From Myxococcales bacterium (lineage in GTDB: Bacteria; Myxococcota; Myxococcia; Myxococcales; UBA5297), in the NCBI GenBank assembly GCA_031262165.1, contig JAISIF010000157.1, forward strand, positions 1-54,470: a DNA stretch of 54,470 nucleotides. Direction: 5' to 3'. The notes under the pieces are model-generated. The model saw only the letters and a program-made list of their open reading frames with translations, searched no databases and was not told the DNA's origin. The position numbers and the translations under genes are program-made. Below are positions 11,257-19,749 of the stretch, piece by piece; positions within the stretch are counted from its first letter, which is position 1, and each line of letters opens with the position of its first letter.

Positions 11257-11976
11257 TCAGGGGGTGGATTTGGACGGCGCCTGGGGCTTGGGCAGCTCGG
11301 CGGCGGCCTCGTTCGGCGCTGGCGCTGGCGTTGCCGGATCCGCGGTGCCAACGGCGTTGGCGACTGGAGCTGGGGCGGCGTTGGAGCGAGATTGAGCCTG
11401 TCGAAGTTCGGGCAGGACTTGCGCTTCACTGGCGTTCGGCGCCGCACCCAGCGCCGACGCGTCGTCGTCTGGCCCGATTGCCAGCTTCACGCAGACGGTC
11501 ACCGCGACGGCGAGCGCGACGACGAGGAGCGCGGCGAACAGGATGGCGAACCTGGGATCGGGCGCCGCACGGCGGTGCGGGCGCTGGAGAGTGGGCGGCG
11601 CGGAGGGCTCGGGCGCCCACTTCTGGACGTATTCGTCGTAGCGCAGGAGCGCCTCGTTCGGGTCGATCCCGATCGCCTTGGCATAGCCGCGGATGTAGCC
11701 CAGAACGAAGACACGCTCCGGCAGGCGCTCCAGATCGTCCTCTTCGAGCGCCCGGAGATACGTCGTGTGGATGCGCGTCGCCTCCGCGATCTGATCGATC
11801 GGGATCCCTCTGAGTTCTCGGGCACGGGTCAGATAGGCGCCAAACGACTCCTCACGCGACTCGGCCGCGGGAAGGCGGCTGCCGCTGTTCGTCCGCGACG
11901 TCTGGGCAGCGCCGTGAGGTTTTTGTTTCGATGCGATCATGTTTCGACAGACCTGTTCGGAAACCCTCGTTGTCAT
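11257..11976 (-). CDS. RodZ-like membrane protein with N-terminal HTH_25 domain
   Basis: Residues about 45-110 form a helix-turn-helix (FGAYLTRARELRGIPIDQIA, then ATRIHTTYLRALEEDD and LPERVFVLGYIRGYAKAIG), the signature of the RodZ cytoplasmic domain. A single transmembrane helix follows (AILFAALLVVALAVAVTVCV), then an Ala/Pro-rich periplasmic tail. RodZ links MreB to the elongasome in rod-shaped bacteria. Here the tail is short and lacks an obvious DUF4115 domain, so RodZ itself or a RodZ-like regulator are both possible. ATG 11940 is an alternative start; neither site has a strong ribosome-binding site. Confidence 0.75.
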   Translation of the reverse strand: MTTRVSEQVCRNMIASKQKPHGAAQTSRTNSGSRLPAAESREESFGAYLTRARELRGIPIDQIAEATRIHTTYLRALEEDDLERLPERVFVLGYIRGYAKAIGIDPNEALLRYDEYVQKWAPEPSAPPTLQRPHRRAAPDPRFAILFAALLVVALAVAVTVCVKLAIGPDDDASALGAAPNASEAQVLPELRQAQSRSNAAPAPVANAVGTADPATPAPAPNEAAAELPKPQAPSKSTP

Positions 11977-12063
11977 GGAGCGCAGCGCCGAGCCGTGAAC
12001 CTCAGGTGTCGGCGCCGTCGATCACCCGCCAGCGTCATCGTCTATTGCGCTCTTGGCACCTCA

Positions 12064-12768
12064 TCACCTGACGTTGAGCTGGAATTCCCTGGTGCTGTCG
12101 AGCGCCTCGGACGCCGTCACCCGGTGCTTGATGCCAGTGCCCGCCTTGATGATGAGCGAGTCAGTGGCTGGATCGATCGATCCCTCGGTGATCTGGATCT
12201 CGAAGAAGTCGTTCGGCAGCGCCTTGATCTGACGCACGGAGGGCTTCTTGCGGGCCACGAACGTAACGGCGTTCTCGCCCTGCCGCAGGTAGCGCGTGAC
12301 GTCTTCGACGGCCTGCACGTCCTCGTTCTTCAGACGGACCGCGAGCACGCCATTGATGAACACGTCCACGTCGAAGCCCGTGGCGCCGACCTGCGACTGC
12401 GAGGTGAAGAGCACGTATTGGGCGCTCAGCTTGGCGGGCAGGGGCATGGGCTGCGGCGCGCTCGGCGTCCTGTCCGCGGACGACGCCGGGCCAGAGGCAG
12501 GGGGAGGGGTGGCTGCCTGCGCCGCGCGTGACACCGGGGCATCGTCCATCTCGACGCTCAGATTGTAGCCAGGGCAATCGAGGAAGAGGTCGCCGCGCGC
12601 GTCGAACGAGGCCGAGCACTTGGTCAGCTTGTAATTGGCCAGCACGCCATCGACCTTGGTTCCATTGATGAAGATCGAGGCGGCGTGCCCAGGTGCTGGC
12701 AAGAGGACCAGGCCGAGAGAGGCGAGCGCGGCGAGGGCAAATGGCTTCATCGTGAACGTCTGGAACAT
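12064..12768 (-). CDS. Secreted protein of unknown function
   Basis: ATG 12768 is chosen because AGGAG lies seven bases upstream. A Sec signal peptide (KPFALAALASLGLVLLPAPG, then HA) precedes ASIFINGTKVDGVLANYKLT. Two beta-rich halves are separated by a Pro/Ala-rich linker at about 90-120. The N-terminal FINGTKVDG pattern reminds me of small conserved periplasmic proteins in myxobacteria, but I cannot name the family. The second half contains another FINGV segment, hinting at an internal repeat. There are 87 bases between it and the RodZ-like gene, so they may be co-transcribed. Confidence 0.7.
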   Translation of the reverse strand: MFQTFTMKPFALAALASLGLVLLPAPGHAASIFINGTKVDGVLANYKLTKCSASFDARGDLFLDCPGYNLSVEMDDAPVSRAAQAATPPPASGPASSADRTPSAPQPMPLPAKLSAQYVLFTSQSQVGATGFDVDVFINGVLAVRLKNEDVQAVEDVTRYLRQGENAVTFVARKKPSVRQIKALPNDFFEIQITEGSIDPATDSLIIKAGTGIKHRVTASEALDSTREFQLNVR

Positions 12769-13176
12769 GGGGAAACTCCTCATCCATCCAATCACTCTCG
12801 AATCGGATGTCGGATCGAGCGTCGAAGAGATCGAAAGATCTGAAGATCGAACGGCGGACGCCGAAAGCCAGAACGGCGCGCGGCGTTTCGGTTTCCCGCA
12901 GCCTGTGGCGCCCTTCTTGGGTCATCAAAAAAGCCGCGCTTCCTACCCGCCTCCGATCTGCCAAGTCAAGCGGGCCAGAGTTGGCCAACCCCGCGAAATC
13001 TCAAGGGATTTTTCGATCCCCATCCGGCCCGCGCGCGCTCCAAAACAGGTTTGACCCCACAGATCGCTTTCTGCTAGGGCAGCGCGCCGCTCGAAAGCGC
13101 CCCCTCCTCCGAGGGAGTGCGGCCCTGGCGACCCCTCTCCAGAACGCCCGTCTGCCTCGTCTGTCGGCAGGTGCGT

Positions 13177-13214
13177 GTCCCCGAAAGGCCCTTGGGCATT
13201 TCGGGACTTTTTTT
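13177..13214 (+). terminator. Intrinsic terminator in the leader of the EF-G-like gene
   Basis: A stem CCCGAAA/TTTCGGG enclosing GCC-CTTG-GGC is followed by seven T (13208-13214). It is oriented to stop plus-strand transcription about 120 bases before the EF-G start codon. No plus-strand gene lies upstream for it to terminate, so an attenuator role or an unannotated small RNA is likely. Confidence 0.75.
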
Positions 13215-13304
13215 GGCTTCGGTCGATCCGACGGCCTCCCCGAACCCCTCTCCCGAGCGCCATCCCACCCATCTCCATCCACATCCACGCGGCGACGCGA
13301 CGTC

Positions 13305-13332
13305 CCCCCGAACATCGGGGGCCTCTTGAGGC
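13305..13332 (+). promoter_or_regulatory. Leader hairpin overlapping the EF-G ribosome-binding site
   Basis: CCCCCGA-ACA-TCGGGGG (13305-13321) is a perfect 7-bp stem. It is followed by GCCT-CTTG-AGGC (13321-13332), which can pair over the GAGG ribosome-binding site (13328-13331) upstream of ATG 13337. This could modulate translation; regulation is inference. Confidence 0.4.
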
Positions 13333-13336
13333 TTTC

Positions 13337-15427
13337 ATGAACGTTCTCGACCCACGCAAAATCCGAAATGTTGGGCTGTTTGGACACCAGGGCACGGGCA
13401 AGACCTCGTTTGCCGAGGCGCTGCTCTTCTCGGCCAAGGTCTTTCCAAAGCTGGGCAGCATCGCCGATGGAACGAGTCAGCTCGACACGGAGCCCGAGGA
13501 GATCAAGCGCAAGGGCTCCATCGGCCTGCACCTGGGCGCGCTCGAATGGAATGGCCACAAGATCAACGTCCTCGACACGCCGGGCGATCCCAACTTCGCG
13601 ATGGACATGCGCGCCACCATCTCGGCCGTCGATCTGGCCGCCATGTTCGTCAGCGCGACCGACGGCGTCCAAGTCCAGACCGACCGCATCTGGAGCATCG
13701 CCGAAGAGAAGCACCTGCCGCGCGCCGTCATCGTCAACAAGCTCGACCGCGAGCGCGCCGACTTCGAGTCCACGCTCGCCGACATCCGCGAATCGCTCTC
13801 GGCCAAGGTCACGCCGGTTCAGCTGCCCTTCGGCAAGGAGGCGGGCTTCAGCGGCGTCATCGACCTCGTCGCGATGAAGCTGCGCCGCGTGAAGGACGAG
13901 TCCGGCGCCTATGTCGAGGAGGAGATCCCTGCCGATCTCGAAGCCGAGGCCGTGGCGGCCCACGAACTCCTCGTCGATGCCGTGGCAGCCACCGACGACG
14001 CGCTGACCGAGAAGTATCTCGAAGAGGGTGACCTCGGCACGGACGACCTCCAAAGGGGGCTGCGCAAGGCCATCGCCGCCTCCGAGATCTTCCCGCTGCT
14101 GTGTGCCTCTGGCCTGAAGAACATCGGCGCCACGAACCTGCTCGACTTCCTCGTTGAGAGCAGCCCGATGCCCATGGAGCGCCCGGCCAAGAAGGCCACG
14201 GACCCGCGCAATGGCCAGCGCGTGGATCGCGCCTGCGATCCAGCGGGCCCGCTCGCGACCCAGGTCTTCAAGACGATCGTCGATCAGTTCGTCGGCAAGC
14301 TCTCGATCATGCGCGTGTGGTCCGGGACGCTGCCGGGCGACGGCCAGCTCCTCAACACGAGCAAGGGCTCGAACGAGCGCTACACGCAGCTCATCACGCT
14401 CCAGGGCAAGAAGAGCTTGGTCGTGCCTCAGGCCGTGAGTGGCGACATCGTGGTCATCGCCAAGCTCAAGGACACCGCGACGGGCGACACGCTCAGCGAG
14501 ACCAAGTCGCCCACGCTCCTGTCCGATCTGCCGATCGTCAAGCCGGTCATCACCTACGCGCTCAAGCCCAAGACGAAGCAGGACGAGGACCGCATCGCCA
14601 ACGCGCTCAGCCGTCTGTCCGACGAGGACCCGACCCTGGAGATCGGCCGCGACGTGGAGGCGGGTGAGACCCTGCTCTCGGGCGTGGGCCAGACCCACAT
14701 CGAGATCACCGTCGAGCGCCTGCGCCGCAAATACTCGGTCGATGTCGAGCTGCTGCCGCCGAAGATCCCCTATCGCGAGACGATCAAGGGCGTCGCGAAG
14801 AACGTCGAGGGCAAGCACAAGAAGCAATCCGGCGGTCGCGGGCAGTTCGGCGTGGCCATCATCAACCTCGAACCGAACCGAGGCCTTGGCTACGAGTTCG
14901 TGGACAAGATCGTCGGCGGCGCCATCCCGAGGAATTTCATCCCCTCGGTGGACAAGGGCATCCGCGGCGCCATGGTCAAGGGCGTCTATGCGGGCTTCCC
15001 GGTCGTGGACGTGAAGGTCGAGCTCATCGACGGCAAATTCCACGACGTGGATTCCAGCGACTTCAGCTTCCAGATGGCCGGATCCAAGGGCTTCAAGCAG
15101 GCGTTCATGGCCGCCAAGCCCATCCTGCTCGAGCCGGTGATGAACCTGGAGGTCACCATCCCCGAGGAGAGCACCGGCGACGTGATCGGCGACATCAACC
15201 AGCGCCGCGGTCGCGTGCTGGGCGTCGATGCCAAGGGCAAAAACCAGGTCATCAAGGCCCAGGCGCCGATGAGCGAGCTGCTCACCTATGCGCCCGACCT
15301 GCGCTCCATCACGAGCGGTCGCAGCAGCTTCACGATGGAATACTCGCACTACGACGAGGTCCCGGCGAACCTGGCCGAGAAGATCGTGGCTGGTCGCGTC
15401 AAGGCCAAGGACGAGGATGACGAATAG
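13337..15427 (+). CDS. Elongation factor G-like GTPase (EF-G2/FusA2 type)
   Basis: A 696-aa translational GTPase. G1 is GHQGTGKT (16-23), which differs from the AHIDAGKT of canonical EF-G and matches the EF-G-like branch. The switch I region is degenerate (EPEEIKRKGSIGLHL, no RGITI). G3 is DTPG (80-83) and G4 is NKLD (134-137). Domain IV has GGRGQFGV and the C-terminus DVIGDINQRRGRVLG is normal for EF-G. I infer a second EF-G whose role may be specialised (recycling, stress or incomplete GTPase function). ATG 13337 follows GAGG; codons upstream in frame belong to the leader. No rpsL/rpsG/tuf neighbours are present, also unlike canonical fusA. Confidence 0.88.
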   Translation: MNVLDPRKIRNVGLFGHQGTGKTSFAEALLFSAKVFPKLGSIADGTSQLDTEPEEIKRKGSIGLHLGALEWNGHKINVLDTPGDPNFAMDMRATISAVDLAAMFVSATDGVQVQTDRIWSIAEEKHLPRAVIVNKLDRERADFESTLADIRESLSAKVTPVQLPFGKEAGFSGVIDLVAMKLRRVKDESGAYVEEEIPADLEAEAVAAHELLVDAVAATDDALTEKYLEEGDLGTDDLQRGLRKAIAASEIFPLLCASGLKNIGATNLLDFLVESSPMPMERPAKKATDPRNGQRVDRACDPAGPLATQVFKTIVDQFVGKLSIMRVWSGTLPGDGQLLNTSKGSNERYTQLITLQGKKSLVVPQAVSGDIVVIAKLKDTATGDTLSETKSPTLLSDLPIVKPVITYALKPKTKQDEDRIANALSRLSDEDPTLEIGRDVEAGETLLSGVGQTHIEITVERLRRKYSVDVELLPPKIPYRETIKGVAKNVEGKHKKQSGGRGQFGVAIINLEPNRGLGYEFVDKIVGGAIPRNFIPSVDKGIRGAMVKGVYAGFPVVDVKVELIDGKFHDVDSSDFSFQMAGSKGFKQAFMAAKPILLEPVMNLEVTIPEESTGDVIGDINQRRGRVLGVDAKGKNQVIKAQAPMSELLTYAPDLRSITSGRSSFTMEYSHYDEVPANLAEKIVAGRVKAKDEDDE

Positions 15428-15461
15428 AGCCGAGCCAATCGGTTGGTGAATAAAGAAAATG

Positions 15462-15498
15462 AAAAAAGGGTCAGGTCATCAAATGCCTGGCCCTTTTT
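15462..15498. terminator. Bidirectional intrinsic terminator after EF-G-like gene
   Basis: AAAAAGGGTCAGG and CCTGGCCCTTTTT flank a ten-base loop, giving a long stem with A and T runs on opposite sides. It lies 35 bases after the EF-G stop. Confidence 0.85.
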
Positions 15499-15766
15499 GT
15501 TTTCGCGGTAATTCAATTCTCCGATCGAACCAATCGTAAGGACGATTATCAATCGTCTGTCTTCGTCGGGGCAATTATCAATCGCCTGTCGTCGAAAGTA
15601 TTTTGATTCAACGGTCGCGAGGTTTGGTGAATGCGAACGCTCCATGCGGGGCTTCCGCTTTGCTTCGCTCCAATCCAATCCACGCGCTGAAAAAAAGAAT
15701 TTTTAATGTTTGTATTTTGTCTTCTATTGAAATGACGAATCAATCATTTTTCAGGAGAACCCTCAA
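15499..15766. other. Intergenic region with a short tandem duplication
   Basis: Contains two adjacent imperfect copies of TTATCAATCGYCTGTCKTCG (about 15545-15597) and otherwise AT-rich sequence before lpdA. A ribosome-binding site (AGGAGA) precedes ATG 15767. No gene seen. Confidence 0.5.
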
Positions 15767-17173
15767 ATGTCTCGAACCTTCGACGTGGTGGTGGTGGGTG
15801 CAGGCCCTGGCGGCTATGTGGCGGCGCTTCGATCGGCGCAGAACGGCCTGTCTGTCGCGCTCATCGAGCGGGAAAAGCGACTGGGTGGCACGTGCCTTTT
15901 GCGCGGCTGCATCCCGACGAAATCCCTGCTCGAGACCGCGCGGCGCCTCGACGAGCTGGGCCGCGCCGCCGACTTTGGCATCGAGGGGGTGGGCACGCCG
16001 ACCGTCGAGCTCTCCAAGGTGATGCGGCGCAAGGAGCGCGTGATCGCCAAGCTCGCGGCGGGCGTCGGCGGCCTGTGTCGGAAGTCGGGCGTGGAAGTGC
16101 TCCAGGGAACGGCCCGTCTGACCTCGCCCCACACCGTCCAGATCGAGCTCACCAGCGGCGGCGAAGAGACGATCGATGCTCGGAACGTCATCCTCGCGAC
16201 CGGCTCTTCTGTCCGAGATCTGCCGAACCTCACGCCCGATCACCGCCGCATCCTGACGAGCGATTCGGCCCTGAGCCTGACGGAGCTTCCCAAGCGCCTC
16301 TTGGTCCTGGGCTCGGGCGCGGTCGGCATCGAGTTCGCCTCGATCTTCAGGAGCTTTGGCGCCGAGGTGACTGTCGTCGAACTCATGGAGCGCCTGCTGC
16401 CGATCGAGGACGAGGAGATCTCCCGCGAGCTCGAGCGCGCCTTTCGACGGCGCGGCATCGGCTTCTTCACCTCGACCAAGCTCGCCCGCGTGGAGACGAG
16501 CGGGAGCGGCGTCCACGCTCACCTGCTCAAAGCCGATGGCACGATGGAGACGCTCGAGGCCGACGCGCTGCTCGTGGCCGTCGGCCGCGCGCCCAACACG
16601 CGAGCACTGGGCCTGGAATCGGCTGGCATCGAGCTCGACCAGCGCGGCTTCATCCCGGTCGATGCGGCAATGCGGACGCGCGTCAGCGGGGTCTATGCGA
16701 TCGGCGACATCGTGGCCTCGCCCGCGCTCGCGCACGTGGCCTCTCACGAGGGCCGCATCGCCGCGGATGCCATCGTTGGAAAAGCGGTCGCGCCAATCGA
16801 GCTCGATCGCGTCCCCGCAGCCGTCTATGCGAGCCCAGAGGTCGCCTCTGTCGGCCTGACCGAGGCAGTGGCCCGCGCGCGAGGCATCGACGCGCGCGTC
16901 GGCAAATTCCCGTTTGTCGCCATTGGCAAGGCGAACGTGCAGGGCGAGACCGAGGGCTTTGCCAAGCTCGTCGCCGATGGCGCGACGGACCGCCTCATCG
17001 GCGCGCAGCTCATCGGACCACACGCCACCGAGCTCATCGCCGAGATCGGTGCAGCGCTCGCCACTGGCGCGACGCTCCATCAGATGGCCGAGGTGATCCA
17101 CGCACACCCGACCTTGAGCGAGATCGTGGGCGAGGCCGCGCTCGTCGGGCTCGGGACGCCGCTGCACATCTAG
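15767..17173 (+). CDS. lpdA: Dihydrolipoyl dehydrogenase (E3)
   Basis: FAD-dependent disulfide oxidoreductase that reoxidises dihydrolipoamide in 2-oxoacid dehydrogenase and glycine cleavage complexes. The FAD motif is GAGPGGY (11-17), the redox disulfide is C43/C48 in GGTCLLRGC, an NAD-binding GSGAVGIEF follows, and the C-terminal HAHPTLSE carries the catalytic His-Glu pair. The length of 468 aa is normal. AGGAGA precedes the ATG. It stands alone with no E1/E2 genes nearby, so it probably serves complexes encoded elsewhere. Confidence 0.94.
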   Translation: MSRTFDVVVVGAGPGGYVAALRSAQNGLSVALIEREKRLGGTCLLRGCIPTKSLLETARRLDELGRAADFGIEGVGTPTVELSKVMRRKERVIAKLAAGVGGLCRKSGVEVLQGTARLTSPHTVQIELTSGGEETIDARNVILATGSSVRDLPNLTPDHRRILTSDSALSLTELPKRLLVLGSGAVGIEFASIFRSFGAEVTVVELMERLLPIEDEEISRELERAFRRRGIGFFTSTKLARVETSGSGVHAHLLKADGTMETLEADALLVAVGRAPNTRALGLESAGIELDQRGFIPVDAAMRTRVSGVYAIGDIVASPALAHVASHEGRIAADAIVGKAVAPIELDRVPAAVYASPEVASVGLTEAVARARGIDARVGKFPFVAIGKANVQGETEGFAKLVADGATDRLIGAQLIGPHATELIAEIGAALATGATLHQMAEVIHAHPTLSEIVGEAALVGLGTPLHI

Positions 17174-17270
17174 CCGGAGGAGGCCTCTCGCCCTTCTCCC
17201 GTCAAACGAGAAACGAGAGAGGGATGGAATCGAAGCCGTCACATCCGATTCCAAGCCGACTCACCAAAAT

Positions 17271-17295
17271 CCCTCTCCCGTTCAGCGGGAGAGGG
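17271..17295. repeat. Perfect 10-bp intergenic hairpin
   Basis: CCCTCTCCCG and CGGGAGAGGG flank the loop TTCAG. Related imperfect stems lie just upstream (near 17190-17225). It sits between convergent lpdA and the next minus-strand gene and belongs to the same general hairpin repeat type as 6776, 11140 and 38107. Confidence 0.7.
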
Positions 17296-17346
17296 CAGCC
17301 ACGGGGACGGGGAGGCCGTGAGAGGCCGTGAGAGGGAGCGCTGAAG

Positions 17347-19629
17347 CTAGCGACACACGGGCAGGGCGTTCAGGGCCGCGTCGACGGTGCTGGCGATCGA
17401 TGTCGGATGGCCGCCAGCGCATTTGGCGCTCGACTGGATGCTGAAAGCATCCTGCGCCACCTGCAACCCGCGGCGTGGCGCGCTCAGGTCCTTGACGTCG
17501 AGGAGATTGCGGGCGTTGCGGGCGTCGAGGCGACAGCCCGCGAAGCGCTCGAGTCTGCCCAGCGATTGGGGCGCATCGGCGCCGATCACGACGTAACGGC
17601 TGCCCGGCATACGGCCAGACGAGGCGGGCACCCGATCCTCCAGCACCAGCGTCTGACCTGGCTGGAGCACGCCCTCGCCCGGTTGCCTCGGGTAGATCAG
17701 CGCGGCCTGGCCGCCATCCACGCCGTAGAACTTCCAGACCTGGACGTGACGGCGTGTGCGCGACGTCACCTGCACCAACACCTTCTCACCAGGGCACAGG
17801 GCCACGCCCCGGGGCCTGTCCACGCGCAACACGAAGTTTCCGATCAGCCTGGAGGCGGCACTTCCGGGCGCCAAAGCTGGGACGACGGCGGTCTCGATGA
17901 CTGGGTGAGGCATGAAGAGTGGCGGTGCAGACGCGGGCTCAGACGCGAACGCTGGCTCAGACGCGGGGGTGGGTGCTGGTGCGGACGCGGGAGGCAGCGG
18001 TGCTGGAGGTATCGGCACAGCCACAGGTGCAGACGCTGGCTCAGATGCGGGTGCGGGAGGAGGAGGCGGTGCTGGAGGTATCGGCACAGCCACAGGTGCG
18101 GGCGCTGGAGCAGACGCGGGCGTAGCAACAGCCACGGGCGCGGGCACGGAGGGCTGGAACAGAGGCGGGAGGTTCGACCTGGACCTGAGGACAGCGGCGC
18201 TGATGTTGGGCTCGTGGGGGACGAGGCTCAGCGCGATGCTCATGGGCTTGAGCTGGATGAGGCGCACGCCGTGGACCGGGTCTGCGTAGCGGGCGCTCCA
18301 GGCCATCTCGAGCGCGCCGTCTTTCTCCGCGATCCGCACCGACAGGAGCAGGCGCAGCCCGGATGGCAGCGCGTCGCTCTGGCCGTTCTGCCAGTCGGCA
18401 GGCACCTCCTTGAGCACGAAGCGCTCATGGCGCCCCGACAGCTCCAACGCCATCTGCTCTCGAACCCACAGGGCACGAGGGTCTGCATTGGCGCCGAAGT
18501 GGCTGCCGCTGGCGGGCTCGATGGCCACGGGAATGGCGGCCTTCTCCGAGGCGAGGATCACCAGCAGCAGCTCGATGGCCGCGGCGCTCGCGGCAGAGGC
18601 AGCGCGCGGGCTGCGCATCACATGGAAATCCTCGGCAAAGATCCGTGCCGACTCGATAGCGCTCTGCGGCAGGCGCGCGAGCACGGTGACGACGCCACCA
18701 CCCTCCAGCGCGGACGGGCGGTTGTTCTGCGGCACATACCTGCACTCGCCAGTCACCTGCGCCGCTAGGCGCGCCCTCTGCTCGATGAGCTCGCGGCGAT
18801 CCGAAGCCGAGAGCTCGACGATGCCGTGCTCCTTTTCCACGCGCACGCGCGTCGAGTCGAACAGCTCCTGGAGGAAGGCCGACGCCTTGGCCTGCGCCGC
18901 GCCGAACGCCGCTGTCTTCGCCTTTGCTCCGGTCAGGGCGTTGTGCGGCGCCCCACCAACGAAAAATTGGCCATCGCGCGTCACCGGGAGCTGGCGCATC
19001 CAGGTGTTGGCCCTGTCGCAGACATCTTCCAATGAAGGGGCAGCGGCCACCGACCTGGCGTCCAGGTTGGGCAGCGGGGAGTTGGCCACGGTGAAGCCGA
19101 AATACTGTGGCCCCTGCGTCTCGCGGATGGTCTCTCGGCCCTGCCGACTCGTCCGATCGAAGACCTCTCCTCGGATGACCGAGTCGATGTAGCGGCGCGG
19201 GCACTGGTCCGGCAATTCGGTGCAGCAGTTCTGGAAGCCCTCCACGTCCACGTCGGCCACGAGCTTGGAGACGGACGTGTGCTGGATGCGGCGCACCGCG
19301 TCGCCCTCTTGAAAGACGTCCTCGGCGCTGCCCGACGCGGCCACGGAGCGATACTTGATGAAGGCCGAGCAGCGCGTCTGCACCGCCATGCCCTCGGTCA
19401 GGCGCCCCTGTGTGATGTCGTTCGGGATGAAGCGACCGACGAGGTGGCTCGCGTCGTCGTCGTAGTTGAAGCGCAGGTGGATTCGACCTGGCTGCGCCAT
19501 GTTCACGCTGGGCGCCGCTGCCAGGGCAATCCCTGGGATGGTCAACGCCAGGGAGAGGAGAGACGCGGCGGCGCGCAGGCACCACCGAGGTGGGGGCGCG
19601 ATGGGATGTGGAGCGGGGAGGGCTGACAT
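17347..19629 (-). CDS. Exported protein: paralogous N-terminal module plus DUF4384-like C-terminal domain
   Basis: About 760 aa from ATG 19629, with a Sec signal (AAASLLSLALTIPGIALAAA). The N-terminal module (FNYDDDASHLVGRF, CSAFIKYRSVA, NCCTELPDQCPRRYIDSVI) and a later segment (GVRLIQLKPMSIALS) match the ankyrin protein encoded at 21843-24980. A middle insertion absent from the neighbour (about residues 180-320) has further Cys. After a long Pro/Ala repeat (APAPVAVPIPPAP, repeated) comes a domain with CPGEKVLVQVTSRTRRHVQV and ALIYPRQPGEGVLQPGQ, which resembles DUF4384. The function is unknown; I infer a secreted or surface protein. ATG 19659 is an alternative start. Confidence 0.75.
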   Translation of the reverse strand: MSALPAPHPIAPPPRWCLRAAASLLSLALTIPGIALAAAPSVNMAQPGRIHLRFNYDDDASHLVGRFIPNDITQGRLTEGMAVQTRCSAFIKYRSVAASGSAEDVFQEGDAVRRIQHTSVSKLVADVDVEGFQNCCTELPDQCPRRYIDSVIRGEVFDRTSRQGRETIRETQGPQYFGFTVANSPLPNLDARSVAAAPSLEDVCDRANTWMRQLPVTRDGQFFVGGAPHNALTGAKAKTAAFGAAQAKASAFLQELFDSTRVRVEKEHGIVELSASDRRELIEQRARLAAQVTGECRYVPQNNRPSALEGGGVVTVLARLPQSAIESARIFAEDFHVMRSPRAASAASAAAIELLLVILASEKAAIPVAIEPASGSHFGANADPRALWVREQMALELSGRHERFVLKEVPADWQNGQSDALPSGLRLLLSVRIAEKDGALEMAWSARYADPVHGVRLIQLKPMSIALSLVPHEPNISAAVLRSRSNLPPLFQPSVPAPVAVATPASAPAPAPVAVPIPPAPPPPPAPASEPASAPVAVPIPPAPLPPASAPAPTPASEPAFASEPASAPPLFMPHPVIETAVVPALAPGSAASRLIGNFVLRVDRPRGVALCPGEKVLVQVTSRTRRHVQVWKFYGVDGGQAALIYPRQPGEGVLQPGQTLVLEDRVPASSGRMPGSRYVVIGADAPQSLGRLERFAGCRLDARNARNLLDVKDLSAPRRGLQVAQDAFSIQSSAKCAGGHPTSIASTVDAALNALPVCR

Positions 19630-19749
19630 GACGGTTGACGGTTCCTTGTGACCGGCCATTCGGGTGCTTCGGGTGCTGAAGTCTCTTCGTTCTTTAGAGT
19701 GTCACGCGCCGGGTTGATTCGAGGCCCACCTCTGACATCTCGCGCGGCC

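Larger units (their letters stand above)
12769..13336. other. Divergent intergenic region and EF-G leader
   Basis: Separates the minus-strand secreted protein gene from the plus-strand EF-G-like gene. Nothing protein-coding is convincing. The last 160 bases hold a strong intrinsic terminator and a second hairpin in the EF-G leader, described separately. Confidence 0.6.

Noticed and set aside
13001-15349. 782-aa minus-strand frame opposite the EF-G-like gene
   Set aside because: Antisense of a conserved GTPase; no motifs of its own.
15541-15600. CRISPR-like short repeat
   Set aside because: Only two imperfect adjacent copies without spacer structure; no cas genes.
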